DNA from: RI-153 sp963721725
GTDB taxonomy: Bacteria > Chloroflexota > Anaerolineae > Caldilineales > Caldilineaceae
Length of the DNA stretch: 64,000 nt
Assembly (NCBI GenBank): GCA_963721725.1
Contig: CAVRLX010000017.1
Span: 62,001 to 126,000, forward strand
Direction of reading: 5' to 3'
Below, piece by piece: positions 16,701 through 26,067 of the stretch. Positions within the stretch are counted from its first letter, which is position 1; each line of letters starts with the position of its first letter. A program made the position numbers and the translations under genes. The notes under the pieces are model-generated. The model had not been told where the DNA came from. It did not search any database and saw nothing but the letters and a program-made list of their open reading frames with translations.

Positions 16701-17771
16701 TTAGGCCACTACGCCGCTTAGCTCCAACTCCCCGGCATAGTGGCAGCGGGCGGTATGGCCGGGCTTAACCTCACGCAGTTCGGGCGTCTCTTTCACACAG
16801 CGATCCTGATCATTGTAGCGGCAGCGCGGGTGAAAATAGCAACCGCTGGGCGGGTTGGCCGGGTCGGCCACATCGCCCTCTAGTACAATCGGCTCGCCCC
16901 GGTTCAGCGGATCGGGTTTGGGCACGGCAGAAAGCAGCGCCTCGGTATAGGGGTGCAGCGGCTTGGTGTAGAGGTCGGCGGTGGGCGCGCTTTCGACTAA
17001 CTGCCCCACATACATCACGGCCACACGGTCGCTAATATGTTCGACAACGCTTAGATCATGGGCGATGAAAAGATAGGTCAGGCCAAATTGGGCCTGGAGA
17101 TCTTGCAGCAAGTTCAAGATCTGCGCCTGCACCGATACATCCAGCGCAGAGACCGGCTCATCCAGCACGATCAATTGGGGGTTGAGCGCCAAAGCCCGCG
17201 CAATGCCAATGCGCTGACGTTGTCCACCGCTAAAGGCATGGGGATAGCGGTTCATATATTCGGGACGCAACCCCACCACCCGCAACAACTCCGCCACGCG
17301 CTCTTCTAACTCTTTGCCGCTGGAAATGCCGTGAACCAGTAACGGCTCGCCTACATTTTGCAGCAAGTTCATGCGCGGGTTGAGCGAAGAGTAGGGATCT
17401 TGAAAGACCATCTGTAAATTGCGGCGTACATGTTTGAGTTGGTGTGCGTTTACCTTGGCCAGGTTGACGCGGCCCTCGTTGGCATCATCCAGCCATATTT
17501 CGCCGCCTGTGGGGACGTACGCACGCATGATCACACGTCCGGTGGTGGTTTTCCCACAACCACTTTCCCCCACCAGCCCCAGGGTTTCACCAGGGTTTAC
17601 GTGAAAGGTGACCCCGTCTACCGCTTTCACATGGCCGACAGTACGCGAGAAGAAGCCGCGCTTAATCGGGAACCACTTCTTTAAATCTTTCACTTCAAGG
17701 AGGGGCAGTTGATTTACTGGATTAGAGGATCGCATCTGGCTAGGTTTGACAGCTACATCAGTCTGAGTCAA
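16701..17771 (-). CDS. Opp/Dpp-type ABC transporter ATP-binding protein (OppF-like)
   Basis: A 356-residue second ATPase of the importer. Walker A '[20 protein letters not shown]', Q-loop '[20 protein letters not shown]', signature '[20 protein letters not shown]', Walker B '[20 protein letters not shown]', H-loop '[20 protein letters not shown]'. C-terminal Cys-containing oligopeptide extension '[17 protein letters not shown]'. The start is a TTG at 17769-17771 with GAGGAG eight bases upstream. Its separation from the other importer genes by the radical SAM gene, with no other ATPase nearby, suggests it pairs with the OppD-like protein. Confidence 0.93.
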   Translation of the reverse strand: MTQTDVAVKPSQMRSSNPVNQLPLLEVKDLKKWFPIKRGFFSRTVGHVKAVDGVTFHVNPGETLGLVGESGCGKTTTGRVIMRAYVPTGGEIWLDDANEGRVNLAKVNAHQLKHVRRNLQMVFQDPYSSLNPRMNLLQNVGEPLLVHGISSGKELEERVAELLRVVGLRPEYMNRYPHAFSGGQRQRIGIARALALNPQLIVLDEPVSALDVSVQAQILNLLQDLQAQFGLTYLFIAHDLSVVEHISDRVAVMYVGQLVESAPTADLYTKPLHPYTEALLSAVPKPDPLNRGEPIVLEGDVADPANPPSGCYFHPRCRYNDQDRCVKETPELREVKPGHTARCHYAGELELSGVVA

Positions 17772-18253
17772 CAGCGGATCTCCTCAATGTGGGATAGGTC
17801 GGCTCTGTCCGGGACAATCATACCGGCACGCATCATTGAATGATTTCATGTGTCGGGCAGAGAGGCCCGGACAGAGTCTAAGAATGGCAAGATGGGGATG
17901 CCTGAGGGCAGGCTGTAACAGATAGTCGCATTGCGCTTCAGAAAGCTTGCAGCAGAAACAAAAGCGCAATTAAAACGACTTCACCTTATCAAACACGGCT
18001 GGCATTTCGCAGAAACGGGCCAGGGTCCAGAGATTGACGCAGGTAGCCTTTAACTACAAAGGTTGATATGCAATTTAGACTGAGCAGCGCCACAAAGGAA
18101 GATTTTCTGCTCTTTAAACAATGTCATTGTGCTGCTGCGGAGTATAGGAAACGGCTGTCTCTGACAATCAGTGGCAAGAGGGGGTGCAAACTGATTGTTG
18201 GCAGATTATACATACGCTTTTGGGCAGTGTCAAACCCGTTTCAGATAAACCGG
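17772..18253. other. Intergenic stretch with hairpin and repeat copy
   Basis: No gene is supported here. Positions 17802-17813 (GCTCTGTCCGGG) pair with 17866-17877, and a smaller palindrome (TCATTGAATGA) lies in between. Positions 18083-18147 hold a copy of repeat family B. The stretch separates the importer genes from the aldolase gene and should contain the promoter for the OppF-like gene, but no convincing -35/-10 pair was found. Confidence 0.6.
18083..18147 (+). repeat. Repeat family B, copy 1
   Basis: About 65 bases starting GCAGCGCCACAAAGGA, with a conserved centre TTTTCTGCTCTTT, and ending GTGCTGCTGCGGAGTATA. The two ends are imperfect inverted repeats of each other. The same element occurs at 32392-32457 (plus) and 47584-47653 (minus). 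No ORF overlaps it convincingly. Confidence 0.85.
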
Positions 18254-19015
18254 TTAACCCTGATTCATCTTGGCCGCTGCCCGAAGATCAGCCTCCTGCC
18301 CCGGGTGAAGAACATCTTGCCCCACACGCCAGGCGATAAGTCGTTCCATCTCTACGGCGGGCAGCAGCGCGCCCCCCCCCAACTGCATCACCGTCTTGGT
18401 GATCTGTGCCACTTGCTCTAATTTCTCTAGGCGCAGATAGGCTTCCAACGGGGTCAGCCCCACGGTGACGCTGCCATGTCGGCGCAAGACCAGGGCATCA
18501 CATCGTTTGATCAACTCGCTGATCACCTGCGCGCCCTCGGCGCTGGATGGTGTGGCGTAATCGCTGGTGGGAACAATCCCCAGCCCCAGCACAACATCAG
18601 GCAGGTAGCAGGGCGCAATTTCCGCGCCCAGAATGCTCAGGGCCACCGCCGTGGGCGGGTGGGCATGGACCACAGCGCCAATGCCGGGGCGCTGTTTGTA
18701 GGCTTCCAAATGGAGCAAGACCTCGCTGCTGGGGCGCAGATTTTGATTGGCCGCTGTGCGCGGGCCTACAGGCTCCGCGTCCCAATCGACGACAATCAAC
18801 TGATCAGCATGGAGCAGCCCTTTGCTAAAGCCCGACGGCGTACACAGGAAGCGATCTTCGCCCAGCCGTGCGCTGACGTTGCCATCCATTGCCACCACCA
18901 GCCCCTGTTTCCAGAGCATGTGGCAGACCTGAATAATCTCTTGGCGGACTTCGTCTTCGCTGCGCTGGGGCACAGTGCGCTTCTCAACTTTATATCGAAT
19001 GGGTGCATTCGTCAC
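18254..19015 (-). CDS. Class II aldolase/adducin family protein
   Basis: A 253-residue zinc-dependent class II aldolase (fuculose-/rhamnulose-phosphate aldolase or related decarboxylase type). Motifs: 'ALVVAMDGNVSARLG'-like 'MDGNVSARLGEDRFLCTPSG' (phosphate-binding loop), the metal ligands 'AVVHAHPPTAVALSI' (H-x-H), and the third His in 'LVLRRHGSVTVGLTPLEAYL'. The Glu that usually acts as acid lies near 'RPSSEVLLHLEAYKQRPG'. GTG at 19015 is chosen: it has AGGAGA six bases upstream, whereas the longer reading from 19066 has none. It likely feeds a sugar-acid or deoxysugar catabolic step; the substrate is not resolved. Confidence 0.9.
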   Translation of the reverse strand: MTNAPIRYKVEKRTVPQRSEDEVRQEIIQVCHMLWKQGLVVAMDGNVSARLGEDRFLCTPSGFSKGLLHADQLIVVDWDAEPVGPRTAANQNLRPSSEVLLHLEAYKQRPGIGAVVHAHPPTAVALSILGAEIAPCYLPDVVLGLGIVPTSDYATPSSAEGAQVISELIKRCDALVLRRHGSVTVGLTPLEAYLRLEKLEQVAQITKTVMQLGGGALLPAVEMERLIAWRVGQDVLHPGQEADLRAAAKMNQG

Positions 19016-19173
19016 AACAGTTCTCCTGAGGTGTGGGATGTGGACAATGGTGTGAGTATAGCACAACTGGAACGGATGCTTTCACTTCACCGTTCGCCTA
19101 TGGTAGACTTTCCGCCATGGGGCAGGTATAGCCGGAGGGGCAGCATTCCTCGCCTTTCAAACAGGAGGTACGG

Positions 19174-20523
19174 TTGGAAAAGCTTATTGTCGCCTGTGTG
19201 CAACAGCGGATGCGGTTACCGGCTACCACCGAAGAGTATCAAGAAGATCTGCGCCGATTCCTGCGGGCGGCGGTCAACAAGCGGGCGCGGCTGGTGATCT
19301 TCCCGGAACTGGGGGGGACGATGTTGATCCCGCCTTTGTTGCGCGGCACGCAGGCCAACCTCTTCAAACAGGCTGATCAAGCACGCCGTCGCCAAGCCTC
19401 GCTTTGGCAAAAGACGCGCGGCGGGATGGCAAACGCAGCGCTGCGCCTGCTCAAAGTCGATCTGCGCGGGCTAATGGCTGGGCTGTTAGAGGTGGCATCT
19501 CCGCAATTGTGGCAAACCTATTTGGACGTTTTCGGCGGCGTGGCGCGGGAGTTTGATCTCACACTGGTGGCGCCCAGCGGCTATTTTCCTGATCCATTGG
19601 ACGGCGTGATCCGCAATCTTGCCGCCATCTTTGGCCCCGACGGCGCGCTGATGGGCTATCAAACCAAAGGCGTGCTCCACCCTGAAGATGGCGATTTGGC
19701 GCAGCCGGGCAGCGAATGGCATGTGATCAACACAGACGTGGGACGATTGGGGTTGATGATTGGCGGCGATATGCTCTACCCAGAGGTGGGCCGTCTGCTC
19801 TCGTATCAAGGCGCGGAGATGTTAATCGGGCAGGCTGCGGCCACCGACCGTGTTCTCTACGAAAAGCTGCGGGCGGGCATGTTGGCGCGGATGCAAGAAA
19901 ACCAGCTTTTTGGCGTGCTCAGTTTTCTGGTTGGCCCCAACGAATTTGGACGCCGCGCCCAACGGCATCCCTTTATGGGCAAATCGGCCATCTTTGCGCC
20001 CCAGGAATTGACCCCCCAATCCAGTGGCATTTTGGTGGAGATGTCCAACGTGCGCAGTGAAAGTGTGTTGGCCGCCGTGTGGGATTTTCCAGCGTTGCAA
20101 GCGCTCTGGCAAAGTTCGGACACGCCCCTGCGCAAAGGCATTCCCGTCGAGATCATGGCCCCGCTGCTGGCCGAACTTTATCAACAGATCAAACATCTGC
20201 CCCCGCCCACCAATCCCAATATGCTGCCCAGACCCAGCGACCCAGCCCAAGAGAGCGCCATCCATCTTGACGAATTGCCCGTGTTGGCCTCGGTCACGGC
20301 GCGTTGGCCGTTGCTGGCGGCAGTCGATGAGTTTGACGATCTCACAGACGATGCCAATCCACTGGACAGCGAGACCGAAGCCGCCTTTTTACGCTCGGCG
20401 CGTAATCAGCCCGGCTCGGATGGGCCGTTGGTGGTGGAAGAAGAAACCCAAGAGATGGATGCCCTTTTGGAGCCGCCAAACGATGATGCCGGCAAGGCGA
20501 AAGATTCCCAAAGCGAGCTGTGA
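19174..20523 (+). CDS. Nitrilase-superfamily protein lacking the catalytic Cys
   Basis: A 449-residue protein with a carbon-nitrogen hydrolase fold at residues about 1-290. The catalytic Glu is present (E45 in 'LVIFPELGG') and so is the catalytic Lys (K165 in 'GYQTKGVLHPED'). The expected 'I-C-Y-D' has become 'MIGGDMLYPE', with Gly197 in place of the nucleophilic Cys. It should therefore not work as an amidase and may be a binding or regulatory relative. A C-terminal acidic tail of about 130 residues (rich in D, E, P) is not part of the fold. The TTG start at 19174 has AGGAGG six bases upstream. Confidence 0.8.
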   Translation: MEKLIVACVQQRMRLPATTEEYQEDLRRFLRAAVNKRARLVIFPELGGTMLIPPLLRGTQANLFKQADQARRRQASLWQKTRGGMANAALRLLKVDLRGLMAGLLEVASPQLWQTYLDVFGGVAREFDLTLVAPSGYFPDPLDGVIRNLAAIFGPDGALMGYQTKGVLHPEDGDLAQPGSEWHVINTDVGRLGLMIGGDMLYPEVGRLLSYQGAEMLIGQAAATDRVLYEKLRAGMLARMQENQLFGVLSFLVGPNEFGRRAQRHPFMGKSAIFAPQELTPQSSGILVEMSNVRSESVLAAVWDFPALQALWQSSDTPLRKGIPVEIMAPLLAELYQQIKHLPPPTNPNMLPRPSDPAQESAIHLDELPVLASVTARWPLLAAVDEFDDLTDDANPLDSETEAAFLRSARNQPGSDGPLVVEEETQEMDALLEPPNDDAGKAKDSQSEL

Positions 20524-20617
20524 TATGCGGTGCGGAAATCAGAGCACAAATAGAATGTTCAACCACCCCAAGACATAATAGGGCGTCTCGTCACCCTCTC
20601 ACCTTGTCAATTTACCC

Positions 20618-21208
20618 ATGAATATCCACCCGATTACACTAACCGGCCATCTGGTGCGCCTGGAACCGCTAAGCCACGCGCATCTGTCCGACCTTGCCTT
20701 GGCGGGCGCGGAGCCTACGATCTGGCGCTACATGCTCTATGGCGATCTCACCACGCCCGACGCCATGCGCGGGTTTATCGATCTCTTGCTGGCGCGACAG
20801 GCCGCCGGTACGGATCTGCCCTTCGCCGTGATCCACCGGGAAACAAACCGCGCGATTGGCAGCACGCGCTACATGGAAATTCGCGCCGCGCATCGGGGAA
20901 TGGAGATCGGCGGAAGTTGGTATGCGCCTGAATTTCAGCGCACCGGGATCAACACCGAATCAAAATTTCTGCTCTTGGAACATGCCTTTGAAACATTGGG
21001 CGCGCTGCGTGTACAGTTCAAAACCGACATACGCAACCAACGATCACGGCGGGCAATTGAGCGGCTGGGGGCAGTGCAAGAAGGCATCTTTCGCAATCAC
21101 ATGATCACGCCGGGCGGAGAGGTCCGCGACTCAGTTTATTACAGCATCATCGCCTGCGAATGGTCGGCTGTGAAAGCGCGACTGTTAGAGATGATGGGGC
21201 GGGGATAG
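20618..21208 (+). CDS. GNAT family N-acetyltransferase (RimJ/RimL-like)
   Basis: A 196-residue acetyl-CoA-dependent acetyltransferase. It starts 'HPITLTGHLVRLEPLSHAHL' (RimJ/RimL-type N-terminus). 'PFAVIHRETNRAIGSTRYME' and 'GMEIGGSWYAPEFQRTGINT' form the beta4/beta5 region. It ends 'VQFKTDIRNQRSRRAIERLG', the classic N-x-x-S-x-x-A-I-E-R-L-G acetyl-CoA segment, and 'GEVRDSVYYSIIACEWSAVK'. Acceptors could be protein N-termini or small molecules. It is convergent with murI and stands alone. Confidence 0.9.
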   Translation: MNIHPITLTGHLVRLEPLSHAHLSDLALAGAEPTIWRYMLYGDLTTPDAMRGFIDLLLARQAAGTDLPFAVIHRETNRAIGSTRYMEIRAAHRGMEIGGSWYAPEFQRTGINTESKFLLLEHAFETLGALRVQFKTDIRNQRSRRAIERLGAVQEGIFRNHMITPGGEVRDSVYYSIIACEWSAVKARLLEMMGRG

Positions 21209-21281
21209 TGTATTGCGTATCCCAGAAAAGGTAGCGTGAGCATGTCACACATACGCAATATGTAGCACGCAACCCATAGCG

Positions 21282-22187
21282 TCACACGCTCGAATTTGCG
21301 GCGTGTTGCTCAAACTGCAAATGGTCAATCGAGACCCGCGCCACATGGGGGACGGCGAAACCCAAAAATTGCTCGGCAATCGTGGCAAAGGTGGGGGGGA
21401 TGTCTGTCAGAGCAAACTGTACATTGGGCGCAGCGGGGCGACTGTGGGCAGGGGCCAGCCGATCCTGGGCGGCCAGCGTGCGCTGGGCAACGTGTGCAGC
21501 GTGTTCGCCACAGTCGATGAGCGAGACCTGCGGGCGCAGATCTTGCAACAGTGATTTCAGCAGTGGATAGTGCGTGCAGCCCAACACCAGTGTATCAATG
21601 GGTGCAGTGCCATTCTCTTCAAAGAGCGCAGTTAAATATTCGTCTGCCACCAGCCGAGTGGCCGGATGATCGATCCAGCCTTCTTCCACCAACGGCACAA
21701 AAAGCGGACAGGCCAAACTGTGGACATGGACAGTGCCTAGATCGGGGCGATTGAGGCGTTGGATAGCGTGGGGATAAGCTGTGCTGTTGACGGTGGCGCG
21801 GGTTCCGATCACCCCCACATGACCGCTGCGCGTGGCACGCACTGCTGCCCCGGCGGCGGGTTCGATCATGCCGATCACCGGCACATCCACGGCGGCGGCA
21901 ATCCCTGCCAGCGCCACGGCAGAGACTGTGTTACAGGCCACGACAATTAACTTGACGCCCTGATCCAACAAAAAGCGCGTACATTGTTCGCCAAAAAGTT
22001 GCACAGTTTCGACAGATTTATTGCCATAGGGTACGCGTGCCGAATCACCCAGATAGACATACCTTTCGGCGGGCATGAGCCGGATCAACTCGCGCAGAAC
22101 GCTCAGCCCGCCCACGCCAGAATCAAAAACACCAATGGGAGAAGAATTAGTTATCAAACGATTAGGGCCGTGTGTGCATATCGCCAA
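21282..22187 (-). CDS. murI: Glutamate racemase
   Basis: Makes D-glutamate for peptidoglycan. N-terminal '[20 protein letters not shown]', the first catalytic Cys in '[14 protein letters not shown]', the second in '[15 protein letters not shown]', plus '[14 protein letters not shown]'. The length (about 290-300) is normal. The start is uncertain: TTG at 22187 overlaps the end of proA by 26 bases, and TTG at 22157 just upstream of the conserved region is the alternative; neither has a strong ribosome site, so coupling to proA translation is likely. It lies downstream of proA on the same strand. Confidence 0.95.
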   Translation of the reverse strand: MAICTHGPNRLITNSSPIGVFDSGVGGLSVLRELIRLMPAERYVYLGDSARVPYGNKSVETVQLFGEQCTRFLLDQGVKLIVVACNTVSAVALAGIAAAVDVPVIGMIEPAAGAAVRATRSGHVGVIGTRATVNSTAYPHAIQRLNRPDLGTVHVHSLACPLFVPLVEEGWIDHPATRLVADEYLTALFEENGTAPIDTLVLGCTHYPLLKSLLQDLRPQVSLIDCGEHAAHVAQRTLAAQDRLAPAHSRPAAPNVQFALTDIPPTFATIAEQFLGFAVPHVARVSIDHLQFEQHAANSSV

Positions 22188-23437
22188 TAGCGATCCATTT
22201 GTAGGTTGTCAATTCTTCTAGCCCCATAGGGCCACGGGCGTGTAACTTTTGTGTGCTTACAGCCACCTCGGCCCCCAGACCAAACTGCCCGCCATCGTTG
22301 AAACGCGTGCTGGCATTGACAAAAACTGCTGATGAGTTCACCGCTTCCACAAAGCGCGAAATGTTGTGCCAATCGTTGCTGAGGATGCCGTCGGAGTGGT
22401 CGAGGCTATGCTCTTGAATGTGGTCAATGGCCTCGTCCAGTGTATCTACAATTTTGACGCCCAGAATCAACGCCATCCACTCGGTATCAAAATCCTCGGG
22501 ACCCGCTGCCACCACAGTTGCGCCCTGATTTTGCAACATGGGCAGCGCATCCGGTGTGGCGCGCAGTTCGACATCCTTCATGCCCATGCGATTAGCCAAC
22601 CAGGGCAGGAAATCATCTGCAATCGCCCGATTCACGAGCACGGTGTCCAGCGCGTTGCAAACGCTGGGGCGCTGAATTTTGGCATTTTCAATCACCTCTA
22701 GCGATTTGGCCTGATCAGCACTCTGATCAACATAAAGGTGGCAGATGCCCACACCGCCGGTAATCACCGGGATGGTGCTTTCGTCGCGACAGAGACGATG
22801 CAAGGCTGCGCCGCCGCGGGGGATGATCATGTCCACAAATTCATCCAGCCGTAGCAGTTCAGTGACCAGGGCACGGTCAGGATTGGCAATATATTGTACA
22901 GCCGTGGCGGGGATCTCCACGCTTTCCAGGGCGCGCCCGATGACTTCGACGAGCGCGATGTTGCTGCGTAGTGTCTCTTTGCCACCGCGCAAAATCACGG
23001 CATTGCCAGTCTTGATACAGAGTGTAGCAATGTCGATGGTGACGTTGGGCCGCGCTTCGTAGATGACGCCCAGCACGCCAATGGGAATGCGACGGCGGCG
23101 CAACATAATCCCGTTGGGCAAGAGGCGGCTGGAGAGTTCGCTGCCCACAGGATCAGGCAGGTCAGCCACTTTCGCGCGCATCCGCCGCCAGGGCCGCCAC
23201 CCGTTCCGGGGTCAAGAGCAGACGGTCAATCAGGGCATCGCCCAGGCCAGCGGCACACGCATCGGCAATATCCAATGCGTTTTGAGCTATCACCACTTCG
23301 GCGTTGGCCTCCAATTCATCGGCAATCGCCAACAGGGCATCGTTCTTTTTGGCCGTGGTCAATGTTGCCAGTTTACGGCTCACCACACGCGCTGCACGGC
23401 CCATCGCTCGCAGGTCAACCTGTGTCATCGTTATCAC
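22162..23437 (-). CDS. proA: Gamma-glutamyl phosphate reductase, one frameshift
   Basis: Second step of proline synthesis: reduces glutamyl-5-phosphate with NADPH to the semialdehyde. First frame: '[20 protein letters not shown]' to '[16 protein letters not shown]'. Second frame: '[20 protein letters not shown]', '[20 protein letters not shown]', '[20 protein letters not shown]' and '[20 protein letters not shown]', ending '[20 protein letters not shown]'. The break lies at about 23176 in GCGCGCG; adding one GC gives a perfect join ([11 protein letters not shown]). GTG at 23437 has AAGGAAG five bases upstream; ATG at 23428 is also possible. ProB follows upstream on the same strand. Confidence 0.93.
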
Positions 23438-23529
23438 TAGTACTTCCTTCCAAAAAAATTGGGGTAGCGATTGGGGATTGGCAAGCGAGACGAATATCTC
23501 TACGATCCACTCCCTACGATCCAATCGCT

Positions 23530-24633
23530 TTACTCCAAAAGAATCAAATCGTTACGGTGGATGGCAACCGGCCCATAGCCATAGCCCAGTTTTTTGTCGA
23601 TCTCATTGGATTGGCAACCGCGAATCTGCGTGAGATCATCGCTGTTGTAGCGGGCAATGCCACGCCCCAGGGTGCGGGCGTCAGCATCGCGCACAAAGAC
23701 CGTATCACCGCGCTCGAAGTTGCCATCTACGGCGGTGATGCCCGCCGGCAAAAGGCTGCGCCCATTTTGGCGCAAAGCCACGGCCGCGCCAGCGTCCACA
23801 CGGAGCGATCCCAGAGGCGCAGGTCCGGCCAGAATCCAGCGTTTGCGGTTCTCCAGGGGTGTATCCAACGCGGGGAAGCGCGTGCCCACGGTTTCGCCAG
23901 CCACTGCGCGCAGGATCACATCCGGCGCGCTGCCCGCCACGATCATCACATCGGCCCCGGCGCGGCGCGCCGTGTCGGCGGCCTGCAATTTGGTGGTCAT
24001 GCCGCCCACGCCCAGCCCGCTTTTGCTGCCGCTTGCCAGCCGCTTGAGAGATTCATCAATCGTACGCACTTCGGGGATCAAGGTGGCGTCGGGGTTCTCG
24101 CGCGGGTCTGCCGTGAACAATCCCGGCTGATCGGTAATGAGCAATAAGAGATCAGCATCGGCCAGCACAGCCACCAGCGCCGACAAATTGTCGTTGTCGC
24201 CCACTTTGATCTCTTCGGTGGCGACCGCATCGTTCTCATTTACTATTGGCACGATTCGTTGACTCAGCAGGGCGTAAATAGTATCGCGGGCGTTGAGGAA
24301 GCGATGGCGATTCTCGGCGTCGGCACGTGTGAGCAAAATTTGGCCGACATGGATGCCGTAGATATCGAAAAATTGTGCCCAGGTAAACATTAACCGGCTC
24401 TGCCCCACGGCAGCGAGCATCTGTTTGCTGGCAACGGTGGGCGGCAGATCGGGGAAGCCCAACTCGGCCCGCCCGGCCGCTACCGCGCCCGAAGTGCAGA
24501 TTAAAATATCATGGCCGCGCCGATGCAGATCGGCACATTGACGGGCCAATTCCACCATCTGCGGCTTGTGCAAATGGCGCGATCCCCCGGTCAATACACT
24601 GGTCCCAAGCTTGACGACGACACGTTTATACAT
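23530..24633 (-). CDS. proB: Glutamate 5-kinase with PUA domain
   Basis: First step of proline synthesis; forms glutamyl-5-phosphate from glutamate and ATP. The amino-acid kinase domain starts '[17 protein letters not shown]', with '[20 protein letters not shown]' (substrate site), '[20 protein letters not shown]' and '[20 protein letters not shown]' (nucleotide site). A C-terminal PUA domain spans about residues 265-360 ('[20 protein letters not shown]', '[18 protein letters not shown]'). The ATG at 24633 begins exactly at the conserved start; the longer reading to 24669 has no support. ProB then proA on one strand is a two-gene operon, probably extending to murI. Confidence 0.95.
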   Translation of the reverse strand: MYKRVVVKLGTSVLTGGSRHLHKPQMVELARQCADLHRRGHDILICTSGAVAAGRAELGFPDLPPTVASKQMLAAVGQSRLMFTWAQFFDIYGIHVGQILLTRADAENRHRFLNARDTIYALLSQRIVPIVNENDAVATEEIKVGDNDNLSALVAVLADADLLLLITDQPGLFTADPRENPDATLIPEVRTIDESLKRLASGSKSGLGVGGMTTKLQAADTARRAGADVMIVAGSAPDVILRAVAGETVGTRFPALDTPLENRKRWILAGPAPLGSLRVDAGAAVALRQNGRSLLPAGITAVDGNFERGDTVFVRDADARTLGRGIARYNSDDLTQIRGCQSNEIDKKLGYGYGPVAIHRNDLILLE

Positions 24634-24769
24634 GGCAAAAGTATAGCGCAGGGCTTGGCTTTTAACCAACTGACGGGGCTAAATTGTAGAGGACGGCGAC
24701 GGGGATAGAACACGGATGACACAGGGTGGGCAGATTTGATAGAGATTTATAGAAGTCTGGTATCTATAC

Positions 24770-24802
24770 CGGTCGAGGGTGCGACGCATCTGGATGGCTA
24801 CG
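24770..24802. repeat. Degenerate half-copy of repeat family A
   Basis: Contains GGTCGAGGGTGCGACGCATCTGGATGGCTACG, matching one arm of family A (GGTGCGACGCA) with flanks like those of the copy at 32466-32507. The second arm is missing. It lies in the 185-base spacer between proB and the phosphatidylcholine synthase gene. Confidence 0.6.
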
Positions 24803-24819
24803 AAGTCTGTTCCATTGGT

Positions 24820-25542
24820 TCATTCCCGCTGGCGCATGGATGAACGGACCATGAGGTGCAGGCTGATGCCGACGTAGTAGATCACAAAAAGGAGCGAGGC
24901 CCAGATTAAGAGCGAGTTGTGGTGCGGATAGGTTGCCAATGTGACTGAGCAGAGTGCGCCCCAGACTCCAGCGAGAGCCAATGTCAGGAATTGGTACTGC
25001 GGTGAACGGGATGGGTAGACATATTTAATCGGAATAAACACCAACGCACACAAAGAGAGCATCAGGGCCAGATTGACCCAAACGTTCATCTCAAGCAGGA
25101 ATAGATAAAAGACGGCAATATTCCAATAGGATGGAAAGCCTTTGAAATAATGATCTTCGGTTTTGGCGTCAGATCGGCAGAACTGATAGCCCGAGGTGAG
25201 GATGACCAACGCCGCCGTGATAATGGCAAAGATTCCAGGCAGCAGATCGGCTTCGTAAAGGAAAAAAGCGGGGACGATGACATAGGTGAAGTAGTCCACC
25301 ATATTGTCCAACAATCCGCCATCAAAGCCCGGCAAGACCGCTTTCACGCGGAAAAGTCGGGCCAATGTGCCATCCACCGAATCAATCGCCAGACAGGCCG
25401 CCATCCACACAAAGGCCAAAACCCATTGGTGTTCAACAACGGCAATCAGGGAGAGCAGTCCAAAAATTGCCCCACTTGCGGTTACAAAGTGGACAAACCA
25501 AGCCAGAATCGTTTCGGTGTAGGAGTGCGTCTCTTCAGTCAT
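24820..25542 (-). CDS. pcs: Phosphatidylcholine synthase (CDP-diacylglycerol-choline O-phosphatidyltransferase)
   Basis: A 240-residue, multi-helix membrane enzyme that makes phosphatidylcholine directly from choline and CDP-diacylglycerol. It starts with 'ILAWFVHFVTASGAIFGLLS', a Pcs hallmark. The CDP-alcohol phosphotransferase motif is present in the Pcs-specific form DGX2ARX12GX3DX3D (from 'DSVDGTLARLFRV' to 'DGGLLDNMVDYFTYVIVPAF'), and 'GYQFCRSDAKTEDHYFKGFP' also fits Pcs. The ATG at 25542 begins at the conserved N-terminus. The longer frame to 25635 runs through a repeat and is not used. The enzyme is well known from Rhizobiales and Legionella; its presence here implies choline-derived membrane lipids. 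Confidence 0.88.
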   Translation of the reverse strand: MTEETHSYTETILAWFVHFVTASGAIFGLLSLIAVVEHQWVLAFVWMAACLAIDSVDGTLARLFRVKAVLPGFDGGLLDNMVDYFTYVIVPAFFLYEADLLPGIFAIITAALVILTSGYQFCRSDAKTEDHYFKGFPSYWNIAVFYLFLLEMNVWVNLALMLSLCALVFIPIKYVYPSRSPQYQFLTLALAGVWGALCSVTLATYPHHNSLLIWASLLFVIYYVGISLHLMVRSSMRQRE

Positions 25543-25583
25543 GGCGGCAAGTATAGCGCACCGTCCAAATTTCGCAAAAGGAG

Positions 25584-25644
25584 GCGTGATGCGTGCTCCG
25601 TATTTCAGATCACAGGATTTCAGATCACAGGGCACGCATCACGC
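25584..25644. repeat. 13-bp inverted repeat enclosing a direct repeat
   Basis: GCGTGATGCGTGC at 25584-25596 pairs exactly with 25632-25644. The loop holds two direct copies of ATTTCAGATCACAGG. It uses the same GCGTGATGC word as the repeat at 12556-12657 and the right edge of the window (63985-64000). Confidence 0.8.
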
Positions 25645-25651
25645 AATTACG

Positions 25652-26041
25652 CTATTCCACGAAAATCTCCACCAACTCGCCGCCGTCGTCTTTCACTTCC
25701 AGCACTTTGCCCCGCGCGCCAGAGCGCAAGGCATCATGGATTTCGTCAACGTTGAGGTTTGCCATATCGGGCACAAAGCGTGCGCCCACCGCCAGCCCCA
25801 TGTTCACCAAGGCCAAGGGCAGTTGCATGTTGACGCGCGTCTTGCCGCTGTGTGTATCCGAAACCCGCACCCGAATCCAGCGACCATCGCCAGCACGGGC
25901 TTCACTTTCCGCCCGATGAACACGCCGTGAGCGACCGCGGCTTTTGTCTAATGCCGCCAACAGGCGTGCCCCCTCTTCGGCACTGACTTTGCCATCTTCA
26001 ATTAGTTTGAGTACTTTCATGCGCTCTTCAACCGTTGCCAT
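25652..26041 (-). CDS. SHOCT-like/YvlB_N domain protein
   Basis: A 129-residue protein. The first 35 residues form a SHOCT-like helical hairpin: 'RMKVLKLIEDGKVSAEEGAR' then LLAAL. The remainder, from about residue 50, is a beta-rich domain ('RWIRVRVSDTHSGKTRVNMQ', 'VEIFVE') also seen in LiaX/YvlB-like proteins. In Firmicutes such proteins act in cell-envelope stress responses; here the role is inferred. It is the last of three adjacent genes that each carry this hairpin. Confidence 0.8.
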   Translation of the reverse strand: MATVEERMKVLKLIEDGKVSAEEGARLLAALDKSRGRSRRVHRAESEARAGDGRWIRVRVSDTHSGKTRVNMQLPLALVNMGLAVGARFVPDMANLNVDEIHDALRSGARGKVLEVKDDGGELVEIFVE

Positions 26042-26067
26042 ACGCTCTCCTTGCGGGACACGCCCAC

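Noticed and set aside
17784..17969. 61-codon Cys-rich open frame on the minus strand
   Set aside because: It spans the inverted repeat at 17802-17877, has no ribosome site, and its composition follows the repeat words.
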